Source: Komagataeibacter diospyri (GTDB lineage Bacteria; Pseudomonadota; Alphaproteobacteria; Acetobacterales; Acetobacteraceae). Taken from it: a stretch of DNA of 52,367 nt. Under the pieces are notes generated by a model. The model was not told the origin of the DNA and made no database searches. It was given only the letters and a program-made list of their open reading frames with translations. Shown here one piece after another: positions 36,985 through 46,729 of the stretch (positions are counted from its first letter, which is position 1; each line of letters starts with the position of its first letter). The DNA is taken from NCBI RefSeq assembly GCF_006538165.1, contig NZ_BDLU01000049.1, forward strand, positions 1 to 52,367, written 5' to 3'. The position numbers and the translations under genes are program-made.

Positions 36985-37779
36985 TTAGCTACGCACGTCT
37001 ACCTTGATCGGCCCTTCACGGCGGCCATGGGTAAACTGATCCACCACCGGGTTGCCACTGTCGAACAGGGTGGAGGGCGATCCCTGCCAGATCATCCTGC
37101 CTTCATACAGCATGCCAACCTGATCCCCGATCCGCTGGGCGGACGCCATGTCGTGCGTAATGGCGATGGCAGTCGATCCCAGCCTGCGCACGCAATCAAC
37201 AATCAACCCGTCAATCACCGCACCCATGATGGGATCAAGGCCGGTTGTCGGTTCATCAAAGAACAGGATTTCAGGACGGGCCGCGATCGCGCGCGCCAGT
37301 CCCACGCGTTTCTGCATGCCGCCCGACAGTTCGGATGGCGACAGCGCGCCCACGGCGGGGTCCATGCCCACCTGTTCCAGCAGCGCCCCCGCACGTTCGC
37401 GGGCCTGCGCCCGGGTAATGCGCGGCCCGTGTCCCGCGCGCGCTGCCGCAATCAGGCCGAATGTCACGTTTTCCCACACGCTCAGACTGTCAAACAGCGC
37501 GCCGTTCTGAAACAGCATGCCGATGCGGGCCATGTAGGGTTCACGCTGACGGGGCGAAAGCGTCGTGACATCGACGCCATCAATCTCGATGGATCCCGCA
37601 TCGGGCGTGATCAGACCCAGAATGCAGCGCAGCAGCACCGACTTGCCGGTGCCCGAGCCACCGATGACCACGAACGACGTACCGCCCATGACATCCAGAT
37701 CCACCCCGTCCAGCACCACCTTGGGGCCAAACGCCTTTTTCAGGCCGCGAATGCGGATCTTGGGTATTGTGTCTGTCAT
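36985..37779 (-). CDS. mlaF: MlaF-like ABC transporter ATPase
   Basis: The ATPase of the Mla phospholipid transport system has 264 residues. Walker A GGSGTGKS is at 40-47, the ABC signature LSGGMQKR in the middle, Walker B ILFFDEPTTGLDP and the H-loop ITHD after it. The ATG overlaps the mlaE stop as ATGA, so ATPase and permease are coupled. The substrate-binding MlaD and the periplasmic MlaC are not in the window. Confidence 0.93.
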   Translation of the reverse strand: MTDTIPKIRIRGLKKAFGPKVVLDGVDLDVMGGTSFVVIGGSGTGKSVLLRCILGLITPDAGSIEIDGVDVTTLSPRQREPYMARIGMLFQNGALFDSLSVWENVTFGLIAAARAGHGPRITRAQARERAGALLEQVGMDPAVGALSPSELSGGMQKRVGLARAIAARPEILFFDEPTTGLDPIMGAVIDGLIVDCVRRLGSTAIAITHDMASAQRIGDQVGMLYEGRMIWQGSPSTLFDSGNPVVDQFTHGRREGPIKVDVRS

Positions 37780-38561
37780 TGGGAAAAGAACACGTCTGTC
37801 AGGAGGTAATCGAACGTCAGCAGCAGGATCGAGGCCGCAACCACGGCCGCCGTCGTCGCCGCCCCTACGCCTTCGGCCCCGCCCCGGCTGTGATAGCCAT
37901 GATAGCAGCCCATAAGCGCGATCAGGAACCCGAATATGGCCGCCTTCACCAGCCCCACCGTCACGTCCATGACCTTGAGCGAGGCGATCGTGGCCGTGAT
38001 ATAGGCGGAAGCCGAGAAATCCAGCTTCATCACGCACACGGTAAACCCGCCCAGCACACCCAGTATGTCGGCCACCAGCACAAGGAACGGCAGCGCCAGC
38101 GTACCCGCCACCAGCCGTGGCGTGACCAGGTACTTGATGGGATTGGTGGACAGGGTGCTGAGCGCATCGATCTGGTCGGTCACCCGCATGGTCCCGATTT
38201 CGGCCGACATGGCGGCCCCGACCCGCCCCGCCACCATCAGTCCCGCCAGCACCGGCCCCAGTTCACGCGTGACCGCAAGGATGACAATTCCGGCAATGGC
38301 GTTCTGGGCATGGTACTGGGCAAAACCGGTATAGGACTGGAGCGCGATCACGCCACCGGAAAACAGCGCCGTCAGCGCCACGACCGGCAGGGAGAAATAG
38401 CCGATTTCCACCAACGTGCCCCACAGCGTACGCCAGTAGAAGGGGGGCCGGACCACATGCGACAGGGCGACGGCCGCAAACAGCGCCACGCGTCCCGCCA
38501 TGCGGACAATATCCAGAACGGCCCTGCCCAGCCCGGCAATGAAATCGAGAATGCCGTTCAC
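37776..38561 (-). CDS. mlaE: MlaE-like ABC transporter permease
   Basis: The 261-residue membrane protein of the MlaE family has five to six helices. The signatures ALQSYTGFAQYHAQNAI, TRELGPVLAGLMVAGRVGAAMSAEIGTMRVTDQIDAL and the conserved C-terminal GCYHGYHSRGGAEGVG are intact. It works with MlaF to move lipids between the membranes, most often retrograde in known systems. A 127-bp gap separates it from the upstream transporter gene, so its own promoter is possible. Confidence 0.93.
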   Translation of the reverse strand: MNGILDFIAGLGRAVLDIVRMAGRVALFAAVALSHVVRPPFYWRTLWGTLVEIGYFSLPVVALTALFSGGVIALQSYTGFAQYHAQNAIAGIVILAVTRELGPVLAGLMVAGRVGAAMSAEIGTMRVTDQIDALSTLSTNPIKYLVTPRLVAGTLALPFLVLVADILGVLGGFTVCVMKLDFSASAYITATIASLKVMDVTVGLVKAAIFGFLIALMGCYHGYHSRGGAEGVGAATTAAVVAASILLLTFDYLLTDVFFSQ

Positions 38562-38688
38562 AACGCCTCCCGCGCATGTGGGTGATCGCCAGACCGGACA
38601 ACAGGTTCAGCAGACATGTTCCTGCCGTAGCGCGGCAGGTCCCCCACGTCAAAGCGAAAGCGCATTCACTCCACCGCCCGCTGCGCGA

Positions 38689-39927
38689 TCAGGGCGCGTG
38701 GGACGCGTCCATCCGCCGGTCGCAGGCATGACGCCACATGTTGCACGCCACCATGCAGCCCACGCCCGCCATGACCACCACCGCCAGCGGCACGGGGGAA
38801 TGGAAGGGCACGTGCCCAAGGATGAAGCCGCTGCCAGCCGCAAGAGAAAACTGGATGGTGCCCATCAGCGCCGATGCACTGCCCGCCTGATGGCCATGGT
38901 GGGTAAAGGCCAGCACCGTGGCGTTTGGACCCACAAAACCCAGACAGCCGGTAATGCAGCTGATCAGCACGCACACCAGAACAGGGTGCGCAGGGCCAGC
39001 AACACCCGCAAGCGACAGTACCAGACATGCCACCGCGGCCATTATGCTGCACGCAATCCCGCCATCCAGCAGCCGCGACAGCGCGATCCGGTGGACCAGG
39101 CAGCCGTTCAACTGCGCGCAGGCAATGAAGATCCCCGCATTCATGCCGAAAAACACCCCGAACTGGGTGGGCGTGAACCCAAGCAGGTGTTCAAACACCA
39201 TGGGTGCGGAGGTGATGTAGGCGAACATGACGAACGAGGAAAAACTGTTTATCAGCGCGCTGGACATGAACACCGGTTCACGCACCAGACCGGCATAACG
39301 GGCGATCGTGCCGGTCAGGGAAAAGGCAATGCGCTTTTCCACCGCCATGGTGTCGGGCAAGGTCGCCAGCACCGTCAGCAGCCCCAGCACGCCATAGATG
39401 ACCGCGATCATGAAAATCCACCGCCAGTGCCCCATCATCAGCACCAGACTGCCCAGTGACGGTGCAAGAATGGGCATGACACCGAACACCAGCATAAGCT
39501 GTGACATGATGCGCGCGCCCGCAGCCCCCGTCGCCATGTCACGCACGATGGCGCGCGGCAGGACCGCGCATGCCGCCCCGCCCAGCGCCGAGACAAAACG
39601 ACACAGGCAGAACAGGTCGAAGCCCGTGGCCATGGCGCATCCGGCAGATCCCGCCGTAAACAGCACCAGCCCCCCCAGCAGGGGCAGCCTGCGGCCCAGA
39701 CGGTCGGAAATGGGACCAAGGCTGAACTGCCCTACCGCCAGCCCAGCAAACCATGCCGCCAGCGTGACCTGGCTGGCCCCCGCATGGCCCCCCGCCAGTT
39801 CCGCATCCATGATGGGAAAGGCAGGCAGGTACATGTCGGTCGCCAGCGGGCCGATGGCCGTAAGCAACCCCAGCAGGGCAATCATCCAGAACGGCATGAC
39901 GGGGGCGGGAACACTACGCGTGGGCAT
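38689..39927 (-). CDS. Bcr/CflA-family drug efflux transporter (MFS)
   Basis: The protein has 412 residues and twelve helices. The MFS motif between helices 2 and 3 reads GPISDRLGRRLPLLGG, and ATDMYLPAFP near the N-terminus is typical of the Bcr/CflA drug:H+ antiporters. Substrate unknown. I chose the ATG at 39925-39927 because the longer reading adds 47 polar residues unlike the family. It lies between gmk and mlaE, all on the minus strand. Confidence 0.88.
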   Translation of the reverse strand: MPTRSVPAPVMPFWMIALLGLLTAIGPLATDMYLPAFPIMDAELAGGHAGASQVTLAAWFAGLAVGQFSLGPISDRLGRRLPLLGGLVLFTAGSAGCAMATGFDLFCLCRFVSALGGAACAVLPRAIVRDMATGAAGARIMSQLMLVFGVMPILAPSLGSLVLMMGHWRWIFMIAVIYGVLGLLTVLATLPDTMAVEKRIAFSLTGTIARYAGLVREPVFMSSALINSFSSFVMFAYITSAPMVFEHLLGFTPTQFGVFFGMNAGIFIACAQLNGCLVHRIALSRLLDGGIACSIMAAVACLVLSLAGVAGPAHPVLVCVLISCITGCLGFVGPNATVLAFTHHGHQAGSASALMGTIQFSLAAGSGFILGHVPFHSPVPLAVVVMAGVGCMVACNMWRHACDRRMDASHAP

Positions 39928-40068
39928 GGGAATCCGGACGGTCAGGAGAACAGGGCGGCGGATGCCGCGACACCCGCATATCCACGAATTCCGGCCAGCT
40001 TGTCCATCGACCATGGCGCATGAAACACATGCGCGTCCCGGTAGGGTATCCGGTACATGTTTTTGCAA

Positions 40069-40731
40069 TCAGACTCCGAAGCTGGCCACCAGGTCCGCCA
40101 GCCCCACCTGACGGTGGCGTTCCAGCCGTGCCGCCACCAGCACGGCCCGGGCTTCCGCTATCGCGAGGTCAAGGTCGGAATTGATGATGACGTGATCGAA
40201 TTCATTCCAGTGCGAGATCTCGTCACGCGCGGCCTGCATGCGGCGTGCGATCTCATCCGCCTCATCGGATGCGCGGCCATGCAGCCTGCGTTCCAGTTCC
40301 GCGATCGAAGGCGGCAGGACGAACAGGCTGATGACGTCCCCCGGCAGGGCGGCGCGGATCTGGCGGTGCCCCTGCCAGTCGATATCGAACACCATGTCGC
40401 GGCCTTCCGCCAGGGCCTGCTCCACCGGCGCGCGGGGGGTGCCATACCCACGACCGAACACGGTGGCCCATTCCAGCATTTCCCCCGCTTCCGCCATGCG
40501 GGTAAATTCTTCCATGCTGCGGAAATGATAATGGATCCCGTCACTTTCGCCCGGACGGGGCTGGCGGGTAGTGACGGACACGGAATGCAGCAGCTGTGGT
40601 TCCGACGCGCGCAATGCATTGGCAATGGTTGACTTACCTGCCCCGGATGGCGCTGAAATGACCAGACATACCCCACGCCGCCGGACCGGGGCGACTGGGG
40701 ACGTGCAGGTGGGGGTGGATGTCTGGGTCAT
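40069..40731 (-). CDS. gmk: Guanylate kinase
   Basis: The enzyme phosphorylates GMP to GDP. The 220-residue protein has a P-loop SGAGKST at 29-35, SVTTRQPRPGESDGIHYHF in the GMP-binding region, and YGTPRAPVEQAL. The first 20 residues are a polar extension. AAGGAG stands upstream of the ATG, and a -10-like TATACC lies behind it. It is divergent from an SDR gene. Confidence 0.95.
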   Translation of the reverse strand: MTQTSTPTCTSPVAPVRRRGVCLVISAPSGAGKSTIANALRASEPQLLHSVSVTTRQPRPGESDGIHYHFRSMEEFTRMAEAGEMLEWATVFGRGYGTPRAPVEQALAEGRDMVFDIDWQGHRQIRAALPGDVISLFVLPPSIAELERRLHGRASDEADEIARRMQAARDEISHWNEFDHVIINSDLDLAIAEARAVLVAARLERHRQVGLADLVASFGV

Positions 40732-40821
40732 GCAGCTCTCCTTGACAGTGGCGGTATAAATGCGCGCCGGGTGCGTAAACGGGGTAGCGCAGTTCTAACA
40801 GGGTGTATGTATTCTGCGAAT

Positions 40822-41664
40822 ATGAAACAGGATTCGATATTGATTACAGGTGCCTCGTCAGGGATCGGACGTGGCCTTGCCCTTGCCCTTGCCCGGCCGG
40901 GACGTACGCTGCATCTGGGTGGACGCAATGCTGACAACCTGCGCGCCGTGGCGACGGCCTGCATCGCACGTGGCGCGGATGCCCGTATACGGGTGCAGGA
41001 CGTACGGGAACAGGCGGGCATGGAAGAATGGATCACGACCGCGGGGCCGCTGGACCTGGTCTTTGCCTGCGCGGGGATTACCGCATCCACCAAGGGCGGG
41101 GACGAAGCCCCGACCGAGCCGGATGCTCAGGTCCGCCGCATGTTCGCGACCAACATGGATGGCGTACTGAATACGGTGCTGCCCGCCATCCGTGTGATGC
41201 GCGCCCAGCCCCGGGCGAATGACGGGGTCCGGGGACGCATCTGCGCCATGTCATCGGTGGCGGGGCTTGTCTCCTTCCCCGGCACACCGTCCTATTGCGC
41301 TTCAAAGGCGGCGGTGGACCGTTTCATGGTAGCGACAGGGGCGAACATGAAGCGTGCGGGCATTGTCATGTCCAGCGTGTGCTGCGGCTTTGTCGCCACC
41401 CCCATGACCACGCAGAACAATTTTCCCATGCCCGGCCTGACCCAGACGGGCGATGCCGTGCGCACCATCCTGTCGGGGGTTGCGGCCGGCAGGCGACGCA
41501 TTTCGTTCCCACGGTGGCTGGTGGCGGGGTCACGGTTCATGGACCTGCTGCCGCTGCGGGTCGCGGAATATTATTATTATCGCCAGCCTGCGGGACAGGC
41601 GGGCACCATGGCGGAAACAGGGCTGGAAACAGGCAACCCCGCCGCGAGTAGAAATCAGGAATAA
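40822..41664 (+). CDS. Short-chain dehydrogenase/reductase
   Basis: This classical SDR has about 280 residues: cofactor motif TGASSGIG at 9-16, ACAG instead of NNAG, the catalytic Ser in MSSVAG and YCASK. Substrate unknown. The start is uncertain between ATG 40822 and ATG 40807; neither has an ideal ribosome binding site. It lies 27 bp before an RND pump and may be co-transcribed. Confidence 0.82.
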   Translation: MKQDSILITGASSGIGRGLALALARPGRTLHLGGRNADNLRAVATACIARGADARIRVQDVREQAGMEEWITTAGPLDLVFACAGITASTKGGDEAPTEPDAQVRRMFATNMDGVLNTVLPAIRVMRAQPRANDGVRGRICAMSSVAGLVSFPGTPSYCASKAAVDRFMVATGANMKRAGIVMSSVCCGFVATPMTTQNNFPMPGLTQTGDAVRTILSGVAAGRRRISFPRWLVAGSRFMDLLPLRVAEYYYYRQPAGQAGTMAETGLETGNPAASRNQE

Positions 41665-41691
41665 CATGTATCCATTACCTGGAAACAGGCA

Positions 41692-44600
41692 GTGAACCTG
41701 TGCCGTCTTTTCATCCTGCGCCCGGTCGCGACCACCCTGCTGGCGGCAGCCATCGTCCTTTCGGGTCTTTTTGCCTACCGGGTCCTGCCGGTGGGCGACC
41801 TGCCAGATATCGCAGTACCCGTCATTTACGTCGTAGCCAGCCAGCCGGGTGCATCACCCCAGCAGATGGCCAGTTCCGTCACCACCCCGCTGGAACGCAG
41901 GCTGGGACAGATTGCGGGCATAAGCGAGATTGAATCCGATTCCAGTCAGGACAGCGCCTTCATCCTGCTGACCTTCAATGAGTCGACCAATATAGATTCC
42001 GCCGCCAATGACGTGGAGGCGGCCCTGCGCGCAGCCCGTGCCGACATGCCCGCAACGCTGGAATCACAGCCGGAATACTGGAAGGCCAACCCCTCCGAAA
42101 ATCCGATCATGATCCTTGCCCTGACATCGGACACGCAGCCGATGTCGGAACTGTATGATATCGCCAAGACACGCCTGCAGCCCCTGCTGTCACAGGTGCA
42201 GGGCGTAGGGTGGGTCGAACTCATGGGCAGTTCCGCGCCGGCGGTAAGGGTGGAAATCAATCCGTGGCCGCTGTTCAAATACGGGCTGGGGTTCGAGGAT
42301 ATCCGATCCGCCCTGGCATCGGCCAACGCCAATACCCCAAAGGGCGTGATCGAGAACGACACCACACGCTACACCCTCGCCACCAATGACCAGGCACGCA
42401 GTGCAGCCCAGTACCGTGACCTTGTCATCGGCTACCGTGACAGCCGGCCCGTGCGGCTGCAGGACGTGGCCTATGTCCATAACGGGGTGGAAAACGAACG
42501 CAAGGTCGGCTTCCTGAACGGGCGCAGGGCCGCCATGGCCATCATCCTGCCGCGCGCGGGCGCCAACGTCATTCGCGTAACCGATGACATCAAGGCCCGT
42601 CTCCCCGCCCTGCGCGCCGCCCTGCCTGCGGGGGTGACGCTGACCCCCGCCATGGACCGTTCCATCACCATCCGCGCGTCACTGGCCGATACGCAGTGGA
42701 CGCTGCTGGCATCGGTACTGCTGGTGGTGGGGGTTGTGCTGGTGTTCCTGCGCACGCCGCGTTCCACGCTGATCCCGGCCATTACGGTACCCATTTCGCT
42801 GGCGGGAACGCTGGCGATCATGTCGCTGTTCCATTTCTCGCTCGATATCCTGTCCCTCATGGCGCTGACCATTGCGACCGGCTTCGTGGTGGATGACGCC
42901 ATCGTGGTGCTGGAAAACATCGCCCGCCATATGGAAGCGGGCATGGGGCGGATGGAGGCGTCGCTACAGGGATCGCGTGAAATCGGGTTCACCGTCATGT
43001 CGATCACCATCTCGCTGGTGGCGGTATTCCTGCCGCTGCTGCTGCTGGGGGGAACGCCGGGGAAGGTCTTTTTCGAATTTTCCATGACGCTGGCCATTAC
43101 CGTCACCGTCTCGCTGGTGCTTGCCCTGAGCCTGACGCCGATGATGTGCAGCCTGCTGCTGGACGTCAGCCATAATGCCCCCCCTTCCCCCGGTGCGCCG
43201 TGGTGGCGGCGCTGGCCGCACGCTGCGGGCGACTGGATGGAAGCGGGGTACCTGCGCCTGCTGCGGTTTTACGAACGCACGCTGGATGTGGCGCTGCGCC
43301 ATCATGTGCTGACTGCCGTGACCCTGCCGCTGAGCCTTGCGATCATGATCGGGGTGATCGTGCTCATGCCCAAGGGAATCCTGCCCAAGGAAGACGTGGC
43401 CATGGTCATGAGCTTCTTCCGCGCGGACCAGACCACGTCGTTTCCCGCCATGACGGAAAAGATCCGCGCCATAAGCAACGCCCTGTCCGCCGACAAGGAT
43501 GCGCAGGAAGTCATCGCCTTTTCCGGTGATACCAATATCGAGGGACAGGCCTTCGCCCAGATGATCGACCGCACCCGGCGCAATGATGGCCCCGATGAGA
43601 TGATCGAACGCATCCACAGGCGGCTGGCCGATATTCCGGGGCTTGACGTGTCCCTGTTCTCGGCAGGTGACATAAGCGGCGGCGGCGGCCGGCAGAAGGA
43701 AGGGGCATACCGCTACCTGCTGACCAGTGATGATGCGGATGCCCTCTATACCTGGGTGCCCATGCTGACATCGGCGCTGCGCACGGCGCCCGCCCTGCGT
43801 GATGTCACGACGGACGTGATGAACAACGGGGCTGCCATCCATGCCGACATCATCCGCGATCTTGCGGCACGGTACCTGATTACGCCGCAGCTGGTCAGCA
43901 ACACGCTGTATGATGCATTTGGCCAGCGCATCGCATCAAACATCTCCACATCGCTTGCGACCTACCATGTGGTGATGGAAGTCGCGGACCAGTACCGCAC
44001 GTCCCCCGACATCCTGCAGTCATTCCGCATTTCCACCGCCGGGGGCAGTCCCGGCGGCGGCACGGTGTCCAATACGGTCCGCGCCCGCATGGCGACCACC
44101 ACGCAGTCCAGCACCAGCACGCAGCTGAGCCAGCAGTCCTTCCGCAACCAGATCGCCAACAGGCTGGCGGGGGGGACGGGCGCGTCAAACGGGTCCGCCG
44201 TGTCATCCAGCACCGAAACCATGCTGCCCCTCTCCAACGTGGCGCGGCTTGAACCCCATCCCACCGCCATTACCGTATCGCATAAGGGCGGGTTCGTATC
44301 CGCCGCCATTTCCTTCAACCTTGCCCCCGGCATGGCGCTGAGTGACGCCGCCGCCACCATTGCCGACACCATGGTCCGGCTGCATATGCCGCAGTCCATC
44401 CATGGCGGCTTTACCGGACAGGCGGCACAGTTCCAGTCCGCCATCATCAACGAGGTGCTGATCTTCATCGCAGCCCTTGTCACGATCTATGTGACGCTGG
44501 GCATCCTGTATGAAAGCTACATTCACCCGCTGACCATCATGTCCACCCTGCCTTCGGCCGGGGTCGGGGCCGTGCTGGCACTGTGGGCGCTGGGGCAGGA

Positions 44601-44985
44601 GTTTTCGCTCATCACCATGATCGGGATGATCCTGCTGGTGGGGATCGTGAAGAAAAACGCCATCCTGATCGTGGATTTCGCATTGCATGCCGAACGCGAT
44701 CGGGGGCTGGACGCCCGCCATGCCATTCGCGATGCGTGCATCCAGCGATTTCGTCCCATCCTCATGACCACGCTGGCAGCAGCCCTTGGGGCCGTGCCAC
44801 TGATCACCAATAGCGGTTACGGTGTGGAAATGCGCCGCCCGCTGGGCATTACGGTGGTGGGTGGCCTTATGATGAGCCAGCTGCTCACGCTTTATACCAC
44901 GCCGGTCATCTATCTTTACATGGAACATATCCGCCTGTGGACCCGGCGGACCACGGGCAGGCTGCTGGCGCGCACGAAGGGATAA
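41692..44985 (+). CDS. RND efflux pump inner-membrane subunit (HAE1 type)
   Basis: The proton-driven pump has 1097 residues with twelve helices and two large periplasmic domains. FILRPVATTLLAAAIVL at the start, VVDDAIVVLENI (proton relay Asp pair) and the C-terminal GIVKKNAILIVDFA follow the MdtB/MdtC style. A Ser/Thr/Gly-rich insert of about 50 residues lies near 785-845 in the second periplasmic part. The start is GTG with GGAAACAGG upstream. No membrane fusion protein or outer-membrane channel gene is nearby, so its partners must lie elsewhere. Confidence 0.9.
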   Translation: MNLCRLFILRPVATTLLAAAIVLSGLFAYRVLPVGDLPDIAVPVIYVVASQPGASPQQMASSVTTPLERRLGQIAGISEIESDSSQDSAFILLTFNESTNIDSAANDVEAALRAARADMPATLESQPEYWKANPSENPIMILALTSDTQPMSELYDIAKTRLQPLLSQVQGVGWVELMGSSAPAVRVEINPWPLFKYGLGFEDIRSALASANANTPKGVIENDTTRYTLATNDQARSAAQYRDLVIGYRDSRPVRLQDVAYVHNGVENERKVGFLNGRRAAMAIILPRAGANVIRVTDDIKARLPALRAALPAGVTLTPAMDRSITIRASLADTQWTLLASVLLVVGVVLVFLRTPRSTLIPAITVPISLAGTLAIMSLFHFSLDILSLMALTIATGFVVDDAIVVLENIARHMEAGMGRMEASLQGSREIGFTVMSITISLVAVFLPLLLLGGTPGKVFFEFSMTLAITVTVSLVLALSLTPMMCSLLLDVSHNAPPSPGAPWWRRWPHAAGDWMEAGYLRLLRFYERTLDVALRHHVLTAVTLPLSLAIMIGVIVLMPKGILPKEDVAMVMSFFRADQTTSFPAMTEKIRAISNALSADKDAQEVIAFSGDTNIEGQAFAQMIDRTRRNDGPDEMIERIHRRLADIPGLDVSLFSAGDISGGGGRQKEGAYRYLLTSDDADALYTWVPMLTSALRTAPALRDVTTDVMNNGAAIHADIIRDLAARYLITPQLVSNTLYDAFGQRIASNISTSLATYHVVMEVADQYRTSPDILQSFRISTAGGSPGGGTVSNTVRARMATTTQSSTSTQLSQQSFRNQIANRLAGGTGASNGSAVSSSTETMLPLSNVARLEPHPTAITVSHKGGFVSAAISFNLAPGMALSDAAATIADTMVRLHMPQSIHGGFTGQAAQFQSAIINEVLIFIAALVTIYVTLGILYESYIHPLTIMSTLPSAGVGAVLALWALGQEFSLITMIGMILLVGIVKKNAILIVDFALHAERDRGLDARHAIRDACIQRFRPILMTTLAAALGAVPLITNSGYGVEMRRPLGITVVGGLMMSQLLTLYTTPVIYLYMEHIRLWTRRTTGRLLARTKG

Positions 44986-45054
44986 AAAAATATTCGATAA
45001 TTGAAAAAAGGGGTTGCGGGGTCCGGCTGGGTCAGTTAAAAGCCGCCTCACAGC

Positions 45055-45131
45055 GCACCCGTAGCTCAACTGGATAGAGCACCAGACTACGAATCTGGGG
45101 GTTAGAGGTTCGAGTCCTTTCGGGTGCGCCA
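45055..45131 (+). tRNA. tRNA-Arg (anticodon ACG)
   Basis: The cloverleaf is complete: acceptor GCACCCG/CGGGTGC, T8-A9, D stem GCTC/GAGC, anticodon stem CCAGA/TCTGG with loop CTACGAA (ACG), T arm AGAGG-TTCGAGT-CCTTT, discriminator G and encoded CCA. The A at the wobble position is expected to be changed to inosine. Confidence 0.97.
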
Positions 45132-45342
45132 CTTCCTTGAAAATCAGGATTACTGCTGTGGCACGGTCCCTTTGGTCTGTGCCTGCAGGCGTGTACTGCC
45201 GCATGCGGATGCTGTACGTGCCACCGTACCGCTACACCATGGTATGAAATCGTTCCTGATTCAAAAAGATGAGGTGCCTGCCGCCCATCTGGCTGCTACA
45301 CCGTTACCTGATTTTTCTTTCGTCTGAATTCAGGAAACAAGA

Positions 45343-46557
45343 ATGAGCGGGCCCAGTCTCCCCGAAAACATTCCCCCACATGCGCATTCCGGACGCTCTG
45401 GCGGCATCCTGTCCTGGATTGACCGCAGGCTTCCGATCGTAAGCGGTTTCCGGCAGGAATATATCGACTTCCGCATGCCCCGGAACCTGAACGCCCTGTG
45501 GAATTTCGGGGCGATCCTGACGGCGGTGCTGGTGCTGATGCTGGCCACGGGCATTTTCCTGGCCATGAACTACACCCCCACCTCCGCCGGGGCCTTCATG
45601 TCGGTGGAGATGATCGAACGCCAGCTACCGGGTGGCTGGATGCTGCGCGCGATGCACATGACCGGGGCCAGCCTGTTCATGGCCGCCCTGTACATCCACC
45701 TGTTCCGGGGGCTGTATTACGGTTCATACAAGCAGCCGCGCGAAATCCTGTGGCTGACCGGGCTGGGGCTGCTGCTGATGGTCATGGTCACGGCGTTCGC
45801 GGGTTATGTGCTGCCATGGGGTCAGATGTCTTACTGGGGGGCCGATGTCGCGGGCAAGGCGGTGGGCGCCGTGCCGGTCATTGGCGGAACACTTGAACAC
45901 ATCATGGAAGGCAGCGACCAGTTGGGGGATATTTTCATCCACCGTTTTTTCGTGCTGCATTTCCTCATGGCGTTCGCCATCGTGGCTGTCGTCGCCTTCC
46001 ATGTGGCAGCACTGCATGTCAGCGGGCCGAACAATCCCGATGGCAGGCCGGTACCCGAACGCCAGACCGTGCCCTTCCACCCCTATTATACCACCAAGGA
46101 CCTGACGGGTCTTGTGCTGTTCGCGCTGGTGTTCGTGGCGCTTGCATTCCTGTGGCCCGATCTTCTGTCCGAACCGGAAAACTACCGTCCCGCAAATCCC
46201 ATGCACACGCCTGCCGATATCGAGCCGGAATGGTATTTCCTGCCCTTTTATGGCCTGCTGCAGTCCGTACCGTCCAAGTTTGGCGGCCTGCTGGCGGCGG
46301 CGGGGTCGATCCTGATCCTGTTCGCGGTGCCGTGGCTGGACCGTTCGCCCATCCGTTCGGCACGTTTCCGCCCGGCCTGCCGGATCGGCATGGTGGGACT
46401 GGTCATATCGTTCGTACTGATGGGACTGGTGGGCCGCCACCATGCCGAAGGCGGCTGGATGATCGCGGGCCGGGTCGCGGCACTATATTATTTCGGTTAT
46501 TTCCTTGTGCTGCTTCCGCTCTGCGCGCGGCGTGAACGGCAGCAGTCCGACGCCTGA
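45343..46557 (+). CDS. petB: Cytochrome b of the bc1 complex
   Basis: This 404-residue membrane protein has eight helices and carries the two b hemes of ubiquinol-cytochrome c reductase. The four heme ligands are present: H105 and H119 (helix B), H206 and H220 (helix D). The quinol-site motif PEWY is at 295-298, and GYVLPWGQMSYWG is intact. It seems fully functional. Rieske protein and cytochrome c1 genes, usually adjacent as petA and petC, are absent here: tRNA-Arg lies upstream and a TPP riboswitch downstream. Confidence 0.93.
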   Translation: MSGPSLPENIPPHAHSGRSGGILSWIDRRLPIVSGFRQEYIDFRMPRNLNALWNFGAILTAVLVLMLATGIFLAMNYTPTSAGAFMSVEMIERQLPGGWMLRAMHMTGASLFMAALYIHLFRGLYYGSYKQPREILWLTGLGLLLMVMVTAFAGYVLPWGQMSYWGADVAGKAVGAVPVIGGTLEHIMEGSDQLGDIFIHRFFVLHFLMAFAIVAVVAFHVAALHVSGPNNPDGRPVPERQTVPFHPYYTTKDLTGLVLFALVFVALAFLWPDLLSEPENYRPANPMHTPADIEPEWYFLPFYGLLQSVPSKFGGLLAAAGSILILFAVPWLDRSPIRSARFRPACRIGMVGLVISFVLMGLVGRHHAEGGWMIAGRVAALYYFGYFLVLLPLCARRERQQSDA

Positions 46558-46566
46558 CATGTGACC

Positions 46567-46612
46567 GGGCATGGTCCTTCATCCGTGACTTGACGGATGT
46601 GGGGCCATGCCC
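46567..46612 (+). terminator. Nested hairpin after petB
   Basis: Outer stem GGGCATGG/CCATGCCC encloses an inner CATCCGT/ACGGATG hairpin. It begins 10 bases after the stop. The following sequence has only scattered T. It separates the cytochrome b transcript from the TPP riboswitch. Confidence 0.6.
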
Positions 46613-46627
46613 ACACTCTTCCTGTCT

Positions 46628-46703
46628 GACCGGGGTGCCCATGATCCGTGGGCTGAGATCATACCCGTTGAACCTGATCTGGGTCATGCCAGCGAAGGGA
46701 GAC
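46628..46703 (+). ncRNA. TPP riboswitch (THI element)
   Basis: The conserved blocks CCGGGGTGCCC, GGGCTGAGATCATACCCG, TTGAACCTGATCTGGGTCAT and GCCAGCGAAGGGAGAC are in the right order. It binds thiamine diphosphate and is expected to shut off the gene at 46783. Confidence 0.95.
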
Positions 46704-46729
46704 TGTCCCGCCCGGGACATATGCACCCG

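Noticed and set aside
35440..37809. Long plus-strand open frames opposite radA and mlaF
   Set aside because: Shadows of two well-supported genes.
42471..43842. Minus-strand open frames opposite the RND pump
   Set aside because: The pump is full length with intact motifs; the antisense products are His/Gln/Arg-rich and without domains.
45124..45327. 67-codon frame between tRNA-Arg and petB
   Set aside because: It begins inside the tRNA 3' end, lacks a ribosome binding site and resembles no family.
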